Both the position numbers and the translations under genes were made by a program. A stretch of DNA of 64,000 bases from Larimichthys crocea. Its lineage: Eukaryota > Chordata > Actinopteri > Sciaenidae. Where the stretch lies: contig NC_040020.1 in the NCBI RefSeq assembly GCF_000972845.2, positions 2,976,669 to 3,040,668 of the forward strand. The letters run 5' to 3'. Under the pieces are notes generated by a model. It saw nothing but the letters and a program-made list of their open reading frames with translations. It did no database searches and was not told the origin of the DNA. Below are positions 41,361 through 52,189 of the stretch, piece after piece. Position 1 is the stretch's first letter. Each line of letters opens with the position of its first letter.

Positions 41361-41796
41361 GACGAGTTTATTTAAACAGATTTAAATAACGTGGCTTCTC
41401 GTGCATCGTTTAAAGGAAGACACTGACACTTCCCTGTGTTTGCTGGGATGTTTTTAAATGAGTTGTGGCATCACGGGTTACGGAAGTGAAGTCATGTGAT
41501 GTTGTGACGATGAGGTGTACAGGTGTGCTTTTAACCAGCAGGTGGCGCTGTCTGCCTTTGACTCTGCACTGTGTGTACTAAAACTTATTTCCACAATAAC
41601 AGTTTAAAGAAGGATTTACATCAATTATACCAACCTTGCTTTGATCTGTTTTTAATATCATCTGTTTTTATTTCATCTTTTGTTTCATGTGCGTCTATTC
41701 TGCTGCTCATAATGGGACTGATTTGTCTTGGAGTTGACTTTGGTGTTGTGATTGTAACTTTCTCTGAATAAGATTACACAATGCACATTTTCGTTA

Positions 41797-41797
41797 C

Positions 41798-41889
<92 letters not shown>

Positions 41890-41890
41890 G
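41797..41890. repeat. (TCTA)n microsatellite
   Basis: About 23 TCTA units between glb1 and ccdc86. Confidence 0.95.
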
Positions 41891-42059
41891 TTTTCTTTAT
41901 TGCATAACATATTTATACTTTTGTGAATTCTGTTTCTTTGTACAAAATAAATGTTCTTTCTCCTCAACATGATTGATTTATTTTTGCCGTAGTTGTTGTC
42001 ATTTATTTATATATAATAATTAATAAAATTCAGTTTATAAAAAAAAAAAGCTCTGGTTT

Positions 42060-42842
42060 GTGCAGAATGCAGTTTGGAAATATTAAAAAGAACATTTTGA
42101 GCTTTGTTGCAATATTATTGGCAATAGAATGGGTGGAGGACAGGGTGGATGGGAAGATAATCATATGTAGCGATTCAGTTTCATCACTCTTGAGCATTAA
42201 AAACAGGACAGCGAAAACACACCAGGAAATATGATATTATACTATATTATATATTATATGAAATACTGTTAAAAACATCCAGATTAGCACAGCAGGGGAG
42301 GGAAATAAAGTTTACGTGGGTACCAGCTCATTTAGGGATACAGGGGAATGAAAAAACAGATCAAACTGCAAAGGAGGCAGCAAAGAAAGAGGAGGTGGAA
42401 ATGAAAGTAAAATGATCAAAAGGAGAAGGAGAAAGTTTAATAAGCAAGGAAATAATCAATCAATGGAAACAATATTGGAAAATCCAGGAAAAGGGGGGAG
42501 ACATTTATATAAACTACAAGATGAAGTAGGTGAGGTAGCAGAGCGGAGCAGGTGATCATGAGCAGACTAAGAATAGGGCACAGTAGATTGAATAACACAC
42601 TCAGTATATATTAGGAAAACATCCAGTTGGTCTATGTAGCTGTGGAGAGAGAGAGACAGTGGAGCATGTGATGGTTGATTGTCATGGATATGAAAGAGAG
42701 AGAGAAGAGATGATGAAGACAGGAGCGGTGGAGAATAGTTTCAAGAGTATAATCTAGAGAAGGGAGGAAAATCATAATGAGATATCTTGTTTTAACTGGG
42801 TTAATTAAAATAATAATAAAAAAGAAGTAGTAAATAAGTAAA
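42060..42842 (+). mobile_element. LINE 3' end with RNase H remnant, plus orientation
   Basis: Same family as the minus copies at 31684-32594: AIEWVEDRVDGKIIICSDS, then VPAHLGIQGNE, then the Cys-His tail ETVEHVMVDCHGY and a 3' end ATATCTTGTTTTAACTG...AATAAGTAAAG. It ends about 160 bp before the ccdc86 start codon. Frameshifts mark it as decayed. Confidence 0.8.
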
Positions 42843-43002
42843 GTGTGTTTTCCTCCGGGCCGGCAGGTGGCGCTAACGCGGCTCTCACGTTGTTTATCAT
42901 CCGCCACAGAAGCGGAAGCAAAGCAACGTACACAACGCTGTTGATCACACGTGGGTCCGTGAGTTTGTAATGTGGAGTATTTAATTAATTCATTAAACAA
43001 AC

Positions 43003-46000
43003 ATGTCACGGAGGCAGAGAGCCATGCCGGAGGAGAAGCCCGCTCCTGAAGCGCCACACGCGGAGGAGGAGGAGGAGGAGGAGGAGGTCCAGGAGCCGCC
43101 GCCGGAGACCAGACGGACCCGCAGCGGCCGCAAAGTGCGCACTCCTGCCGCACTGCTCGACTCGGAAGCCCCGGTGAGGACTCCCACCCGGAGAACACGG
43201 AGGTCTGTCCTCCAGGAGAAAAACACGGAGGTGGCAGAGCGAGTACCGGAGAGTGTACCCGAGGAGAAGCTCGGCATGTCGGCTGAACCGGAGCCGGCTG
43301 CGGAGGCGGACAGTCATCCGTCCGAGCCAGCAGCAGCAGAAACGGGACCCACCAGCACCGACACCAGCACCGACACCATCCCGAAGAAGAAGCCTCGTCT
43401 GGGGGCGAGTGAACCGCAGAAGCCGGTCATCCCGCTGGGAAAACCCAAATCTGGGAGAGTGTGGAAGAACCGCAACAAGCAGAGGTGAGTACTCTACATG
43501 TAATCCACTACACCTGCTGCTTTAGTTACTCGTTACTTTTCAGCTTGTTGACACACTAAATGTGATTTATTTTTAATGAAATATGATTAAAAACTGCACA
43601 GAGAATTAATAAAATATGAAGTTAAACGTGCATATCATTTCACATTCACATATCAGTATATGACACAGTATTTTTGCTGTGGTACATTTGAATGAAACTT
43701 GTAATGGAGTAGTTTAGTATTTGAATATTTTCACTGCTGGCAGTCTGTAACCATCAGGCAGGGCTTCTTCTCTCTATATATTATTGACAAAGCAGACACA
43801 AAACTTGTGTGTCTCCGACATGTACAGCTGCAGCGTGATAGGAAAGTCATGAATCTGTAATATTAATGTTAAAAAATAAAGAAATTCACTCCCTTTGAGT
43901 ACTGACTATAATCTGTCATGTATCCAAAGTTCATTATTGGATCATGTGACATAATTTAAATAGTTTAAGATAAAAATCAGGGTTACACAGCTATTTAGAT
44001 GTTTTAAATTATACGATGCTTGTTCCTATTTATTACATGTCTTGAGGGCACTTCCCTTTATTGCTGTTTGGCTGAGACTGGCAGGTAAAGTTCAGGTTAA
44101 TGTATAAATAGAGGGATTTCAGAACAGAATGAGGGCCAGAGACAGGTCAGAGAGGTGACATTTATATTGGGGATATACTGGCTACTGATTAGGGGATATG
44201 TTGAAGAAAACTGTTTAGATGCTTTATATGTCTGTTAACAGCCTATTTTTAGGAAAATGTATAAGAACCAACTGTCAGAGCTCCTCAGGGAGCCTTTTTC
44301 TCTGTAACCCCTTTAGTGTGTTGCACTGTGAAATGCTCCTCTTGTACAAGAATAATAAATTCAACTTAAACTTTGATGCTTTGAATCCGGTCCTCCTTAT
44401 TTAAGGGTTTTTCTTTAAAATTCCCTTAACAAACGCCTTTATTGAACCACAGTGTGGAAATTCAAGAGCAGAAAGTTCAGTTACACAGAGAAAAGTAATA
44501 TAATTATGAATACAAATAAAAATAGGCACTATAAGAGTGATTATCAAATATAGAAGGTAATTTTATTGCACGATTACTGTATGTTAGTTTGGGTTAACAC
44601 AAGCAAATCTGGCACATTTGACTGAACGAAAATACATTTTTGTAGAAACCAGTATCCTCCGATCATATTCAACTGTCAATCAAGTCCTGACCATGACTAA
44701 AGACTGATTCGCATTAAATATTCAGTGTTAGTGCTACAGCAGTTTAAAGACCATACATCACATGCTTCTCAGTGTTTTCCATATTCGGGATTGAAAGAGT
44801 TGCATCGTTGCATCTCGACTTTACACAGGACACTGTCGTAATGAGTCTTTGATTGTCTGTTAACCTACCATGTGTGATTTTTGTGTCGCAGGTTCTCCGC
44901 AGTGGTCAGAGATAAATCTTTGTGTTCATCGTGGGAAAAGAAGATGGCTGCGAAGCGGGACAAGGATCTGGTGAAACAGTACTCTTCACAGCTTAAAGAG
45001 GAGAAAGCCAAACAGAAAGAGGTCAGCTGAAGCTGCGTGATGAATCGATCTTGTAAACGTTAAATCATTTGCACCTTTTTTTTTTAAAAACATGTATTTT
45101 ATATTTTTGTAGGAAAAGAGGAAAAGGCGAGAAGAAAACCTGAAACGTCGCGCAGAGAACGAACGCAAGTCGGAGATCGTGCAAGTGGTACGTCAGCTGT
45201 TCTAACACCACACGTCGTTTACAGTTTTGTACATGGAACATTGGTCTACAGAATATAGGAGAATGAACTATGTCATTAATGCTTTGTATGTTTATATAAG
45301 TGTTAACACGAGTCCATATATAAAATGAAACCCACAGATTGTCCTGCAGAGCTTATATCTCTTTATACTGTCTTCCTCTGTCAAGCATGTTTTGTATTGT
45401 AAACATACTGGTCAGTATTATTATCATAACATTACAGAAACTGGCAGTACAGTACAGAGATGGATGTAGCTTCACTTTGCTACAACAAATGTCTTTTTGT
45501 GAGAGTGGTCAACAAACATTATGATCATAAACCGATTATGGACCGAGATGTTTGAACTTAAAGTAAAGATGGCTTCAGTGGCACGCAGGAGTCGTGGCTA
45601 CTGCTTCAAACCTCTGTCCAATGATGAACGCGGTGAGCCGAGAGGACTAGATCAAAACGTTGAAGCACTTTCCTGCAGAGTGGTGCATGACCGTATAATT
45701 TCCGGCTTCTCTGATTAAAATTGAGTATGTTAGAAATCACTTACTTACTAAGCACATTTCTAAATGAAATATAACACAAAGCTCTACTTACTAAGCACAT
45801 TTCTAAATGAAATATAACACAAAGCTCCAAAATACATTGTGTTAAAATTTGACAAAAATATCTGCTGTCCAAATGAATGATTTTGCAAAAAAAATGCATT
45901 TAAAAAAAAGATTTTGCATACATTTGCCACATTATAACTACATAGACATATTGGAAATATATATTATTTAATATTATATTGAATTACACACAGAGGGTAA

Positions 46001-46298
46001 CTGTTTTCTAACACATTGGTCACATTATAGGTACGTAGTGTGTTATAAAATGAAGTTATTGAAGTTATGAAGGTAGTGTTTCTCTTGCCGATTTCAGCTC
46101 TGTTCATGTTCCTCTTGTCTTCTTTTTAAATCACAGATCAAGAATACGACAAAGATCAAGAGGATGAAGAAGAAACAACTGAGGAAAATCGAGAAGCGAG
46201 ACACTCTGGCTCTGCTGCAGAAGTCGCAGAAGTCACCGAAGCAGAATGTAAAAGCTAAAGCTCAAAAAAGTAACAAGGTCGACCAGGATTTAACCTAA
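43003..46298 (+). CDS. ccdc86: Coiled-coil nucleolar protein CCDC86 (cyclon)
   Basis: Exons 43003-43484, 44892-45021, 45113-45187 and 46137-46298 join to 282 residues. The first 150 residues are low complexity: an acidic Glu run at about 22-29, RRTRSGRKVRTP (AT-hook-like basic patch), and Pro/Thr-rich sequence. The conserved C-terminal Cgr1-like domain begins PLGKPKSGRVWKNRNKQRFS, continues through basic coiled coil (SWEKKMAAKRDKDLVK, EKRKRREENLKRRAENERKSEIVQVI) and ends MKKKQLRKIEKRDTLALLQK, close to mammalian CCDC86. The yeast relative Cgr1 works in 60S ribosome biogenesis; the vertebrate protein is nucleolar and chromosome-associated. The start ATG lies in a GC-rich 5' region. Intron 1 holds a solo LTR-like repeat. 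AATAAA at 46400 is a likely poly(A) signal. Confidence 0.94.
44039..44431 (+). mobile_element. Solo-LTR-like element, copy B, in ccdc86 intron 1
   Basis: Bases 44256-44431 match copy A (6350-6527), including TGTATAAGAACCAACTG, AATAATAAATTCAACTTAAAC and terminal TAACA. The upstream part (TGTCTTGAGGG...GTATAAATAGAGGG) carries a TATA-like box but differs from copy A. Left end is uncertain. Confidence 0.55.
45743..45828. repeat. Perfect two-copy 43-bp tandem duplication
   Basis: Units 45743-45785 and 45786-45828 are identical, starting ACTTACTAAGCACATTTC, in intron 3 of ccdc86. Confidence 0.9.
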
Positions 46299-46409
46299 AG
46301 ACTGTGAGATAATAAAAATCCATCTATTCAGCTCTTTGCCTACATTTCTTATTTCAGTGGGAGGATTTATTTACACACAGACACAACAAAGTTTTTTAAA
46401 ATAAAGAAA

Positions 46410-47700
46410 TATGAAGCAAAAAAGGAACATTTTCTATTGTCTTTGTGTGTGTTTGGTGTCGTAATAGTATACAGGATTTTACATTGAATACAATATCAAC
46501 ATTAAGTGCAATAAGTACTTTCCATTGTTAACTGTGTGGGTTGACCAATATTTTGTCTAATGACTCATACACCCATTTAAGGTCGTTTCCATTCATCAGT
46601 TAGCTCTTAATTATTCACATAGACAGTACACCACAATTTAATTTCGCCTCACAGTTTCTACAAAAACTGAGCATTATAACTGTGTTGTAGATATTGCATT
46701 AAACCAGTGGTTCCCAATCTATGGTCCTGACCTCCACTAGGGGTCGCCTGAAGTTTCACAGGTGGTTGCAACATCTTGGTTTTCATGTAGGCCTAAGCAC
46801 AGTTATTGAGCATTTCACTTTAAAGTGCTCAAAGACACATCAGGACACGAATGTATCAGAATCATTAGAGCTGTTGAAACTGAATAATAATCTAATGTTA
46901 AAGCAACATTATGTAACTTTTCTACCTTTAAAATAATTGACATTTTGATGCTACACTGACTTGTAATCAATTGTGTCTCTGCCATTCCCACGACAGTACA
47001 CCTGTTCCCACACTGTAACGCTCTATGGCACTACGTCACACATCATACACTCATTTTAGTGAAACTGGATCATATTTTATGAAGAAAATGTTTTCTGGTT
47101 TTCCCTCTGATATCCTGTCAGAGATTTATAGACATGGCAGATTAAATGTTGCTACCCTCACTTTGTTGTCGAGAAATAAAAGGCTGAAAGACGCAGAGTT
47201 CTTGTTGGACCAGTAAGTAATATTAACTGCCTGCTATGTCTTGTGTTGTTGTGTTGTTGCACTTGACTGATGTTTGGCTGTCAATAGTTTTTGATCACAA
47301 TAATATCAATAATATCATAAATGCACATATACAGCTGTCCATATTTAAGACAATGGTGTGAATTCAAATCTTACTTAATGTTGCTTCAATCTTTGTGTGT
47401 GTAATGCAGCATAATGCATCACAAGACAGTATAAGTCATAAATGAACTGCATCTTCACCCAAAATAGCAGAGTAAACCTTTAGAGAAGGTTGTATACAAA
47501 GACACCCTGTCCTCATCTTTATTCTCATTCCTTGAACCTTACTTGACACATTCATTGTTACAGTGCTGCCTATAAACAATTCACTTGTCATACACACACT
47601 GCTATCTTTGTGTCACATGGCAAGACGACTCACTTGTTACACCGAGCTAACCGATGAATGAAAATCCCTCAAACATAATTCCTCATCATTTTTCATGACT
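46410..47700. other. Intergenic with hAT-like repeat pieces
   Basis: CAGTGGTTCCCAATCTATGGTCC at 46706 resembles a hAT terminus. TTAAAGCAACATTATGTAAC at 46898 resembles another common fish repeat end. The 63-codon open frame at 47025-47216 lies in this repeat-like DNA and has no recognised similarity. Confidence 0.4.
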
Positions 47701-47711
47701 CTCGTTTAGCA

Positions 47712-47719
47712 TATAAAAG
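47712..47719 (+). promoter_or_regulatory. TATA box of the Ala/Thr-repeat gene
   Basis: TATAAAAG stands about 90 bp before a donor-like AAAAAGTAAGAT (near 47800). That donor would splice to the acceptor TTCTTTTAG ending at 48006, just before the ATG at 48025. This gives a short non-coding first exon. Confidence 0.5.
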
Positions 47720-48024
47720 CAGTGGCAAACACAGAGGTCTAAATAAAGGTGCACGACTACAGGTGAAGGACATCACAGCTCGAGGCAGCTATTTAAAAAA
47801 GTAAGATCAGAGTTTTGTAAGTACGATTTTCAGTCTTGTAGTGTGTAAACTGATTTTTCTTTTCTTTTTTAATATTTTCAGTTTAAGTTTTTTTTTTTTT
47901 TTTTTAGAAATCTGTGACAGACTTCATTTTTATCTTGCAATGTTACATGGCAAAAAACTTTTTGTTGGACCAAGAAAGAAAACTTTATTTTTTTTTCTTC
48001 TTTTAGACGCAACAGAGATTTAAA

Positions 48025-48581
48025 ATGCTTCTGATAATTCTGATACAACTCCTGATGATCGGTGAGTAAAATGTGCTGCAATTTCTGGAAATAAATACCG
48101 ATACAACTCTCTCATACTGATGTTTAATATTTGCTTTACAGCATCAGCAAATAGTCAGCGAGCCAAAGCTGCAGCCACAACAGGAGCCACAACAGGAGCC
48201 ACAGCAGGAGCCACAACAGGACCCACAGCAGCCACAACAGGAGCCACAGCAGCCACAACAGGAGCCACAGCAGGAGCCACAGCAGGAGCCACAACAGGAG
48301 CCACAGCAGCCACAACAGGAGCCACAACAGGAGCCACAGCAGCCACAACAGGAGCCACAACAGCCACAACTGCAGCCGGAGCAGCCACGACCGTAGCAGC
48401 CACGGCTGCCACAGCTGCAACATCTGCTGCTGCCACGACGGCAGCGGTGGTAACAACAAACTCGACGGGCACAAACACCACCAACACTGCTCCTGCTGCA
48501 CATGCTGGGATCATGTCCATGGGCAGTCTGGTTGTGTGCCACTGCAGTATTGTTCTCTACAAGCTCCTCATCACAGTGTGA
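48025..48581 (+). CDS. Secreted, probably GPI-anchored Ala/Thr/Gly-repeat (mucin-like) protein
   Basis: Exons 48025-48061 and 48142-48581 join to 158 residues. Residues 1-17 (MLLIILIQLLMIASANS) look like a signal peptide cut near ASA-NS. Residues about 21-95 are almost only Ala, Thr and Gly, built from GATTGATAG / TGATAAT-type units encoded by repeats of GCCACAACAGGA. They are followed by an Ala/Thr-rich, less regular part and TNSTGTNTTNT with NxS/T sites. There is no Cys in the repeat. The end (GIMSMGSLVVCHCSIVLYKLLITV) is a hydrophobic tail without a following basic anchor, typical of a GPI signal. Dense Thr suggests O-glycosylation. No family is recognised; short mucin-like surface proteins are the best guess. 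AATAAA at 48741 is a likely poly(A) signal. The long minus-strand open frames over the repeat are shadows. Confidence 0.68.
48177..48400. repeat. Coding minisatellite of GCCACAACAGGA-type units
   Basis: Units of 12, 15 and 18 bp (GCCACAACAGGA, GCCACAGCAGGA, GCCACAGCA) alternate in one frame. Length is therefore likely to vary between individuals without breaking the protein. Confidence 0.85.
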
Positions 48582-48749
48582 CCCGGTGGTGATGCCTTTA
48601 TCTATTTTTAAAGAACACGGTCACTGTTACACACTCAGAATGTAATTTATGTTAAAATATATAATCTAATAATCCTGTTGTGAAGCACTTATATTGATAG
48701 GTTTTGGAAATCTAAATGATCCACTGTGTCAAAATGTCAAAATAAAAGT

Positions 48750-50520
48750 TTGGTTGAACTCAGCAGATCTCAGTTTGTGTCCTTTTACCATCACCACCTT
48801 TAAAGTTGTCGTGACACATAAACTTAAAAAGGTGAACTTTTTATTAACTGTTTTCTCAGATCTCTGTATGGTAGTCTTGAAAATGTTTTCTACAGTATGT
48901 GAATATATATATACAGAGAGAGAACAATCTACTTTAAGCTGAAGCTGCGAAGCAGTTAAAGATAGCATAAACAATATTAGTCAAAATACACGGAGCAAAT
49001 AAATAATAAGATACCAACTCAAACTTGAAGGATGTTTAAAGATCAGATAAAATGGACTTCATTGATCCCACAATGACAGTACACAAGGTGGATAAGAAAA
49101 CACCTAAGATATACTAGAAATAGAAAATATAAAAGTTATTTATACTATTATACACTTTTCAAATATACAGCAGGTTGGATCATTTCACAGAGATACACAG
49201 TATGCAGCATTATATTAATATGTCTATTGATAACAGAGATATAGATATTTTGAACTTTTTAATTTACAGCTGATTTTGACTCTGACTGCAAAGTCTCTGT
49301 TATATATTTGTAAAAGTTATCTGCATGCTATATGATTACAAAATCTCATTTCCCACATTGTTTTCTTTTAATGCCTGCTACCTTTAACAGTATCCAAGGT
49401 GTGTCGACGTGCATCAAAATAACTTGCTGAGACTGAGACTATTTGCTAAAGTGATAGTGAGTGAGTCTAAAAAAAGAAAGAAGACCTCACCCACGTGAAG
49501 AGAATGACCCAAGATTATTCTTTACAGCGGTTTCTTCTGTTACTCAAAATAAAATGTGGTCATATGATGAAACATAAAACTTAAAATGCATTCAAATTAT
49601 TACAGCAAAGGACTTTTAAATTTGAGAAGAGGAAGGAGCAGGTTGACACCCACTTCAGACGATCAGAAGAAATCAATGTTCACATCATAAAACAGCATTT
49701 AACGTGCAATAAATTCACTGATGGCCGATACACAGATTTAGTCTTGATCCGAAAGTTGCTGTGTGACCATATATTTCATACACACAAAGTGAAGAACCAG
49801 TTTAAAGTTGCTGAACTTAAATCTTCACAGTAATGACCTCATGTCAGTCATGTGAGACACTCAGGGATCCTTGTTTAGACTGTGATGACGGTAGCACAGA
49901 GCTCATGCATTTCTTTTTATATAGTCAAATCGTAACAGCAGCAGGTCTTTACTGTACTCTACATGAGAGATGAAGATCCTGTGATTAATATTTTGACGTC
50001 TTACAAGTGGTGTAACCTTTTCCAACAGCCTGTGGTGTCTGTCTGCTCTGTTGAGACTTGAGAGAAGGTTACAAAGCCAGATCCATCCAGAGGATGAACA
50101 GCTTCTTAATAACTGCTGCTTACTCCAGTTTTATTTGCATGTTTGAAGATCTTACCACTCCTAAACACAATAATACAACAAACCTTTTGACATTTAAGCC
50201 TGGTCCGCTGTTTTGTTTGGATTTGTTTGTATAGTTGTGTTTGTATATTTAACACTTTTAATGATTATAAGTTAGCCATTGTAATTGCAATGTGATGTTT
50301 TTAAGTAGCTGGGGATAAAATAAAATAGTGTAGAAATGCATTTTATCTACTCTTACACATAAAAGTATGCTGTCTTAGTTGACGGTTACAGCATACGTGG
50401 AAAACATTGTCATAATTTGTCGTTGGTTAGAAAATACATTTTATATAATGACATGTGGGAGTGTTGTTGTAGTTAGAAAGAAGTGAGCTTAGCAGACCTT
50501 TAACTCGCCCTGCTCCTCAT
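48750..50520. other. Gene-poor stretch
   Basis: No coding sequence is recognised. The segment at 49044-49090 (GATAAAATGGACTTCATTGATCCC) looks like the end of a fish interspersed repeat. Confidence 0.35.
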
Positions 50521-50524
50521 CTCT

Positions 50525-51618
50525 GCCTGAGGTTAGCAGCATCGTCTCTCAAGCGGATGCAGAAAAACTAGTCCACGCATTTGTTACTTCTAGGCTGGAC
50601 TATTGTAACTCTTTGTTATCAGGCTGCTCCAATAAGTCTCTCAGGACTTTGCAGCTAATTCAGAATGCTGCTGCACGTGTTCTGACAGGAACCAAGATCA
50701 GAGATCACATCTCTCCCATTTTGGCTTCCTTGCATTGGCTACCTATTAAATCTAGAATAGAATTTAAAATTCTTCTCCTTACTTACAAAGCTCTTCATGG
50801 TCAGGCACCATCATATCTAAAAGAGCTCATAATACCTTACTACCCCTCTAGAACACTGCGCTCTCAGGACGCTGGGTTCCTTGTGGTTCCTATAGTTTCC
50901 AAAAGTAAATTGGGAGCCAGAGCTTTCAGCTATCAGGCTCCTCTTCTGTGGAACAAACTACCATTCTGGGTTCGGGAGGCAGAAACAGTCTACAACTTTT
51001 AAGAGTAGACTTAAGACTTTCCTTTTTGATAAAGCCTATAGTTAGGGCTGGCTCAGGTCATCCCTTAGTTATGCTGCCATGCTGATTAGACTGCCAGGGG
51101 ACTCTCCTTCCCTTCTCTCTCCCTCCCTCTTTCTCTCTCTCTCTCTCTCCCTCTCACCATCTGTAAACATACATGTCTCATTAATGCATGTTACTAACCA
51201 AACTTCCCCGGAGTTTCTGTGCTCTCTCATCCAGCAGGTTCTCGTGGCTGCTGCTGTGATCCTGCACGACATCCACTACACATATTATTACTGTCATTAT
51301 TACTACCATATCTGCTACTGTGGTCATTTTATCATTCATTGTAATTGTACTGTATGTTTGTGTTAATTTGTCCTGTACACATGACATCCATTGCACGTCT
51401 GTCCGTCCTGGGAGAGGGATCCCTCCTCTGTGGCTCTTCCTGAGGTTTCTTCCACATTTTTTCCATGTTAAAGGTTTTTTGTGGGCAAGTTTTTCCTCAC
51501 TCGAACCGAGGGTCTAAGGACAGAGGGTGTCACTCCCTGTACAGATTGTAAAGCCCTCTGAGGCAAATGTACTTTGTGACTTTGGGCTATACAAATAAAA
51601 TTGATTTGATTTGATTTA
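50525..51618 (+). mobile_element. L2/CR1-type LINE, 3' end
   Basis: Reads ADAEKLVHAFVTSRLDYCNSLL, then in one frame LQLIQNAAARVLTGTK, HWLPIKSRIEFKILLLTYKALHG, GARAFSYQAPLLWNKLP, the well-known C-terminal reverse-transcriptase region of L2/CR1-like fish LINEs. The frame breaks after the PFWVREAETV segment. A (CT)n-rich stretch follows. The 3' end reads GGGCTATACAAATAAAATTGATTTGATTTGATTT, with the short tandem tail typical of this clade instead of poly(A). It is 5' truncated. Confidence 0.88.
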
Positions 51619-52189
51619 ACTGCTGCTAGTATACTCAGACACCTGTAAATTACCTGAACTGTCGTCGGCGGCGTTGCATTGTGGGTGATGTAGGTGACAG
51701 ACAAGGAAGAAGAATGCGTGGAATAAAGAGTATCTCTGTTACTGCTGCGTCGATTTATACTATACATATAATGTAATATACATAAAACATGTAATAAATC
51801 TCTGATGTTCATCAGGTTTTATAATATGCCCACTAGATGGCTCTGTTGTGTCAATATTGTCTCTGTGAGGGTTAAAACTCTCTTTATAAGTTCAGCCTTT
51901 TATAAGACATTATAGTCAGTATAGAGAATTATATATATCATGATTAAAAGTAATGAAACCATAATAAAAATGTGAATATGTTCATCACATTGACCAGTAA
52001 TGCAGATCAATTAAACTAATTTAACCACCAGGTGGTGGCATTACACAACACTTTAACAACAGCGTCAAACAGGACAGAAGTATAAGTTTGTAATTATGCA
52101 TCAAATGTTGTACATCTGTAGAATTACATAACTTTATATATAATATATACATAACATTTCCGGTGTGCGTGCAAAGAAAAACACTCGAA

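Noticed and set aside
43006..43317. Minus-strand open frames opposite ccdc86 exon 1
   Set aside because: GC-rich shadow frames; the plus frame is a clear ccdc86 exon.
47025..47216. 63-codon open frame starting MALRHTSYTHF
   Set aside because: Sits in repeat-like DNA between hAT-type ends and matches no protein I recognise.
48177..48400. Calling the Ala/Thr repeat gene an antifreeze glycoprotein
   Set aside because: The repeat unit is irregular TGATAAT-like with Gly rather than regular Thr-Ala-Ala, there are no cleavable spacers, and the C-terminus looks GPI-anchored.
48136..48542. Three long minus-strand open frames (Leu/Trp-rich, Cys/Gly-rich and Val/Ala-rich)
   Set aside because: They are antisense shadows of the in-frame GCC-ACA repeat; the plus frame has signal peptide, splice sites and GPI tail, the others have none.
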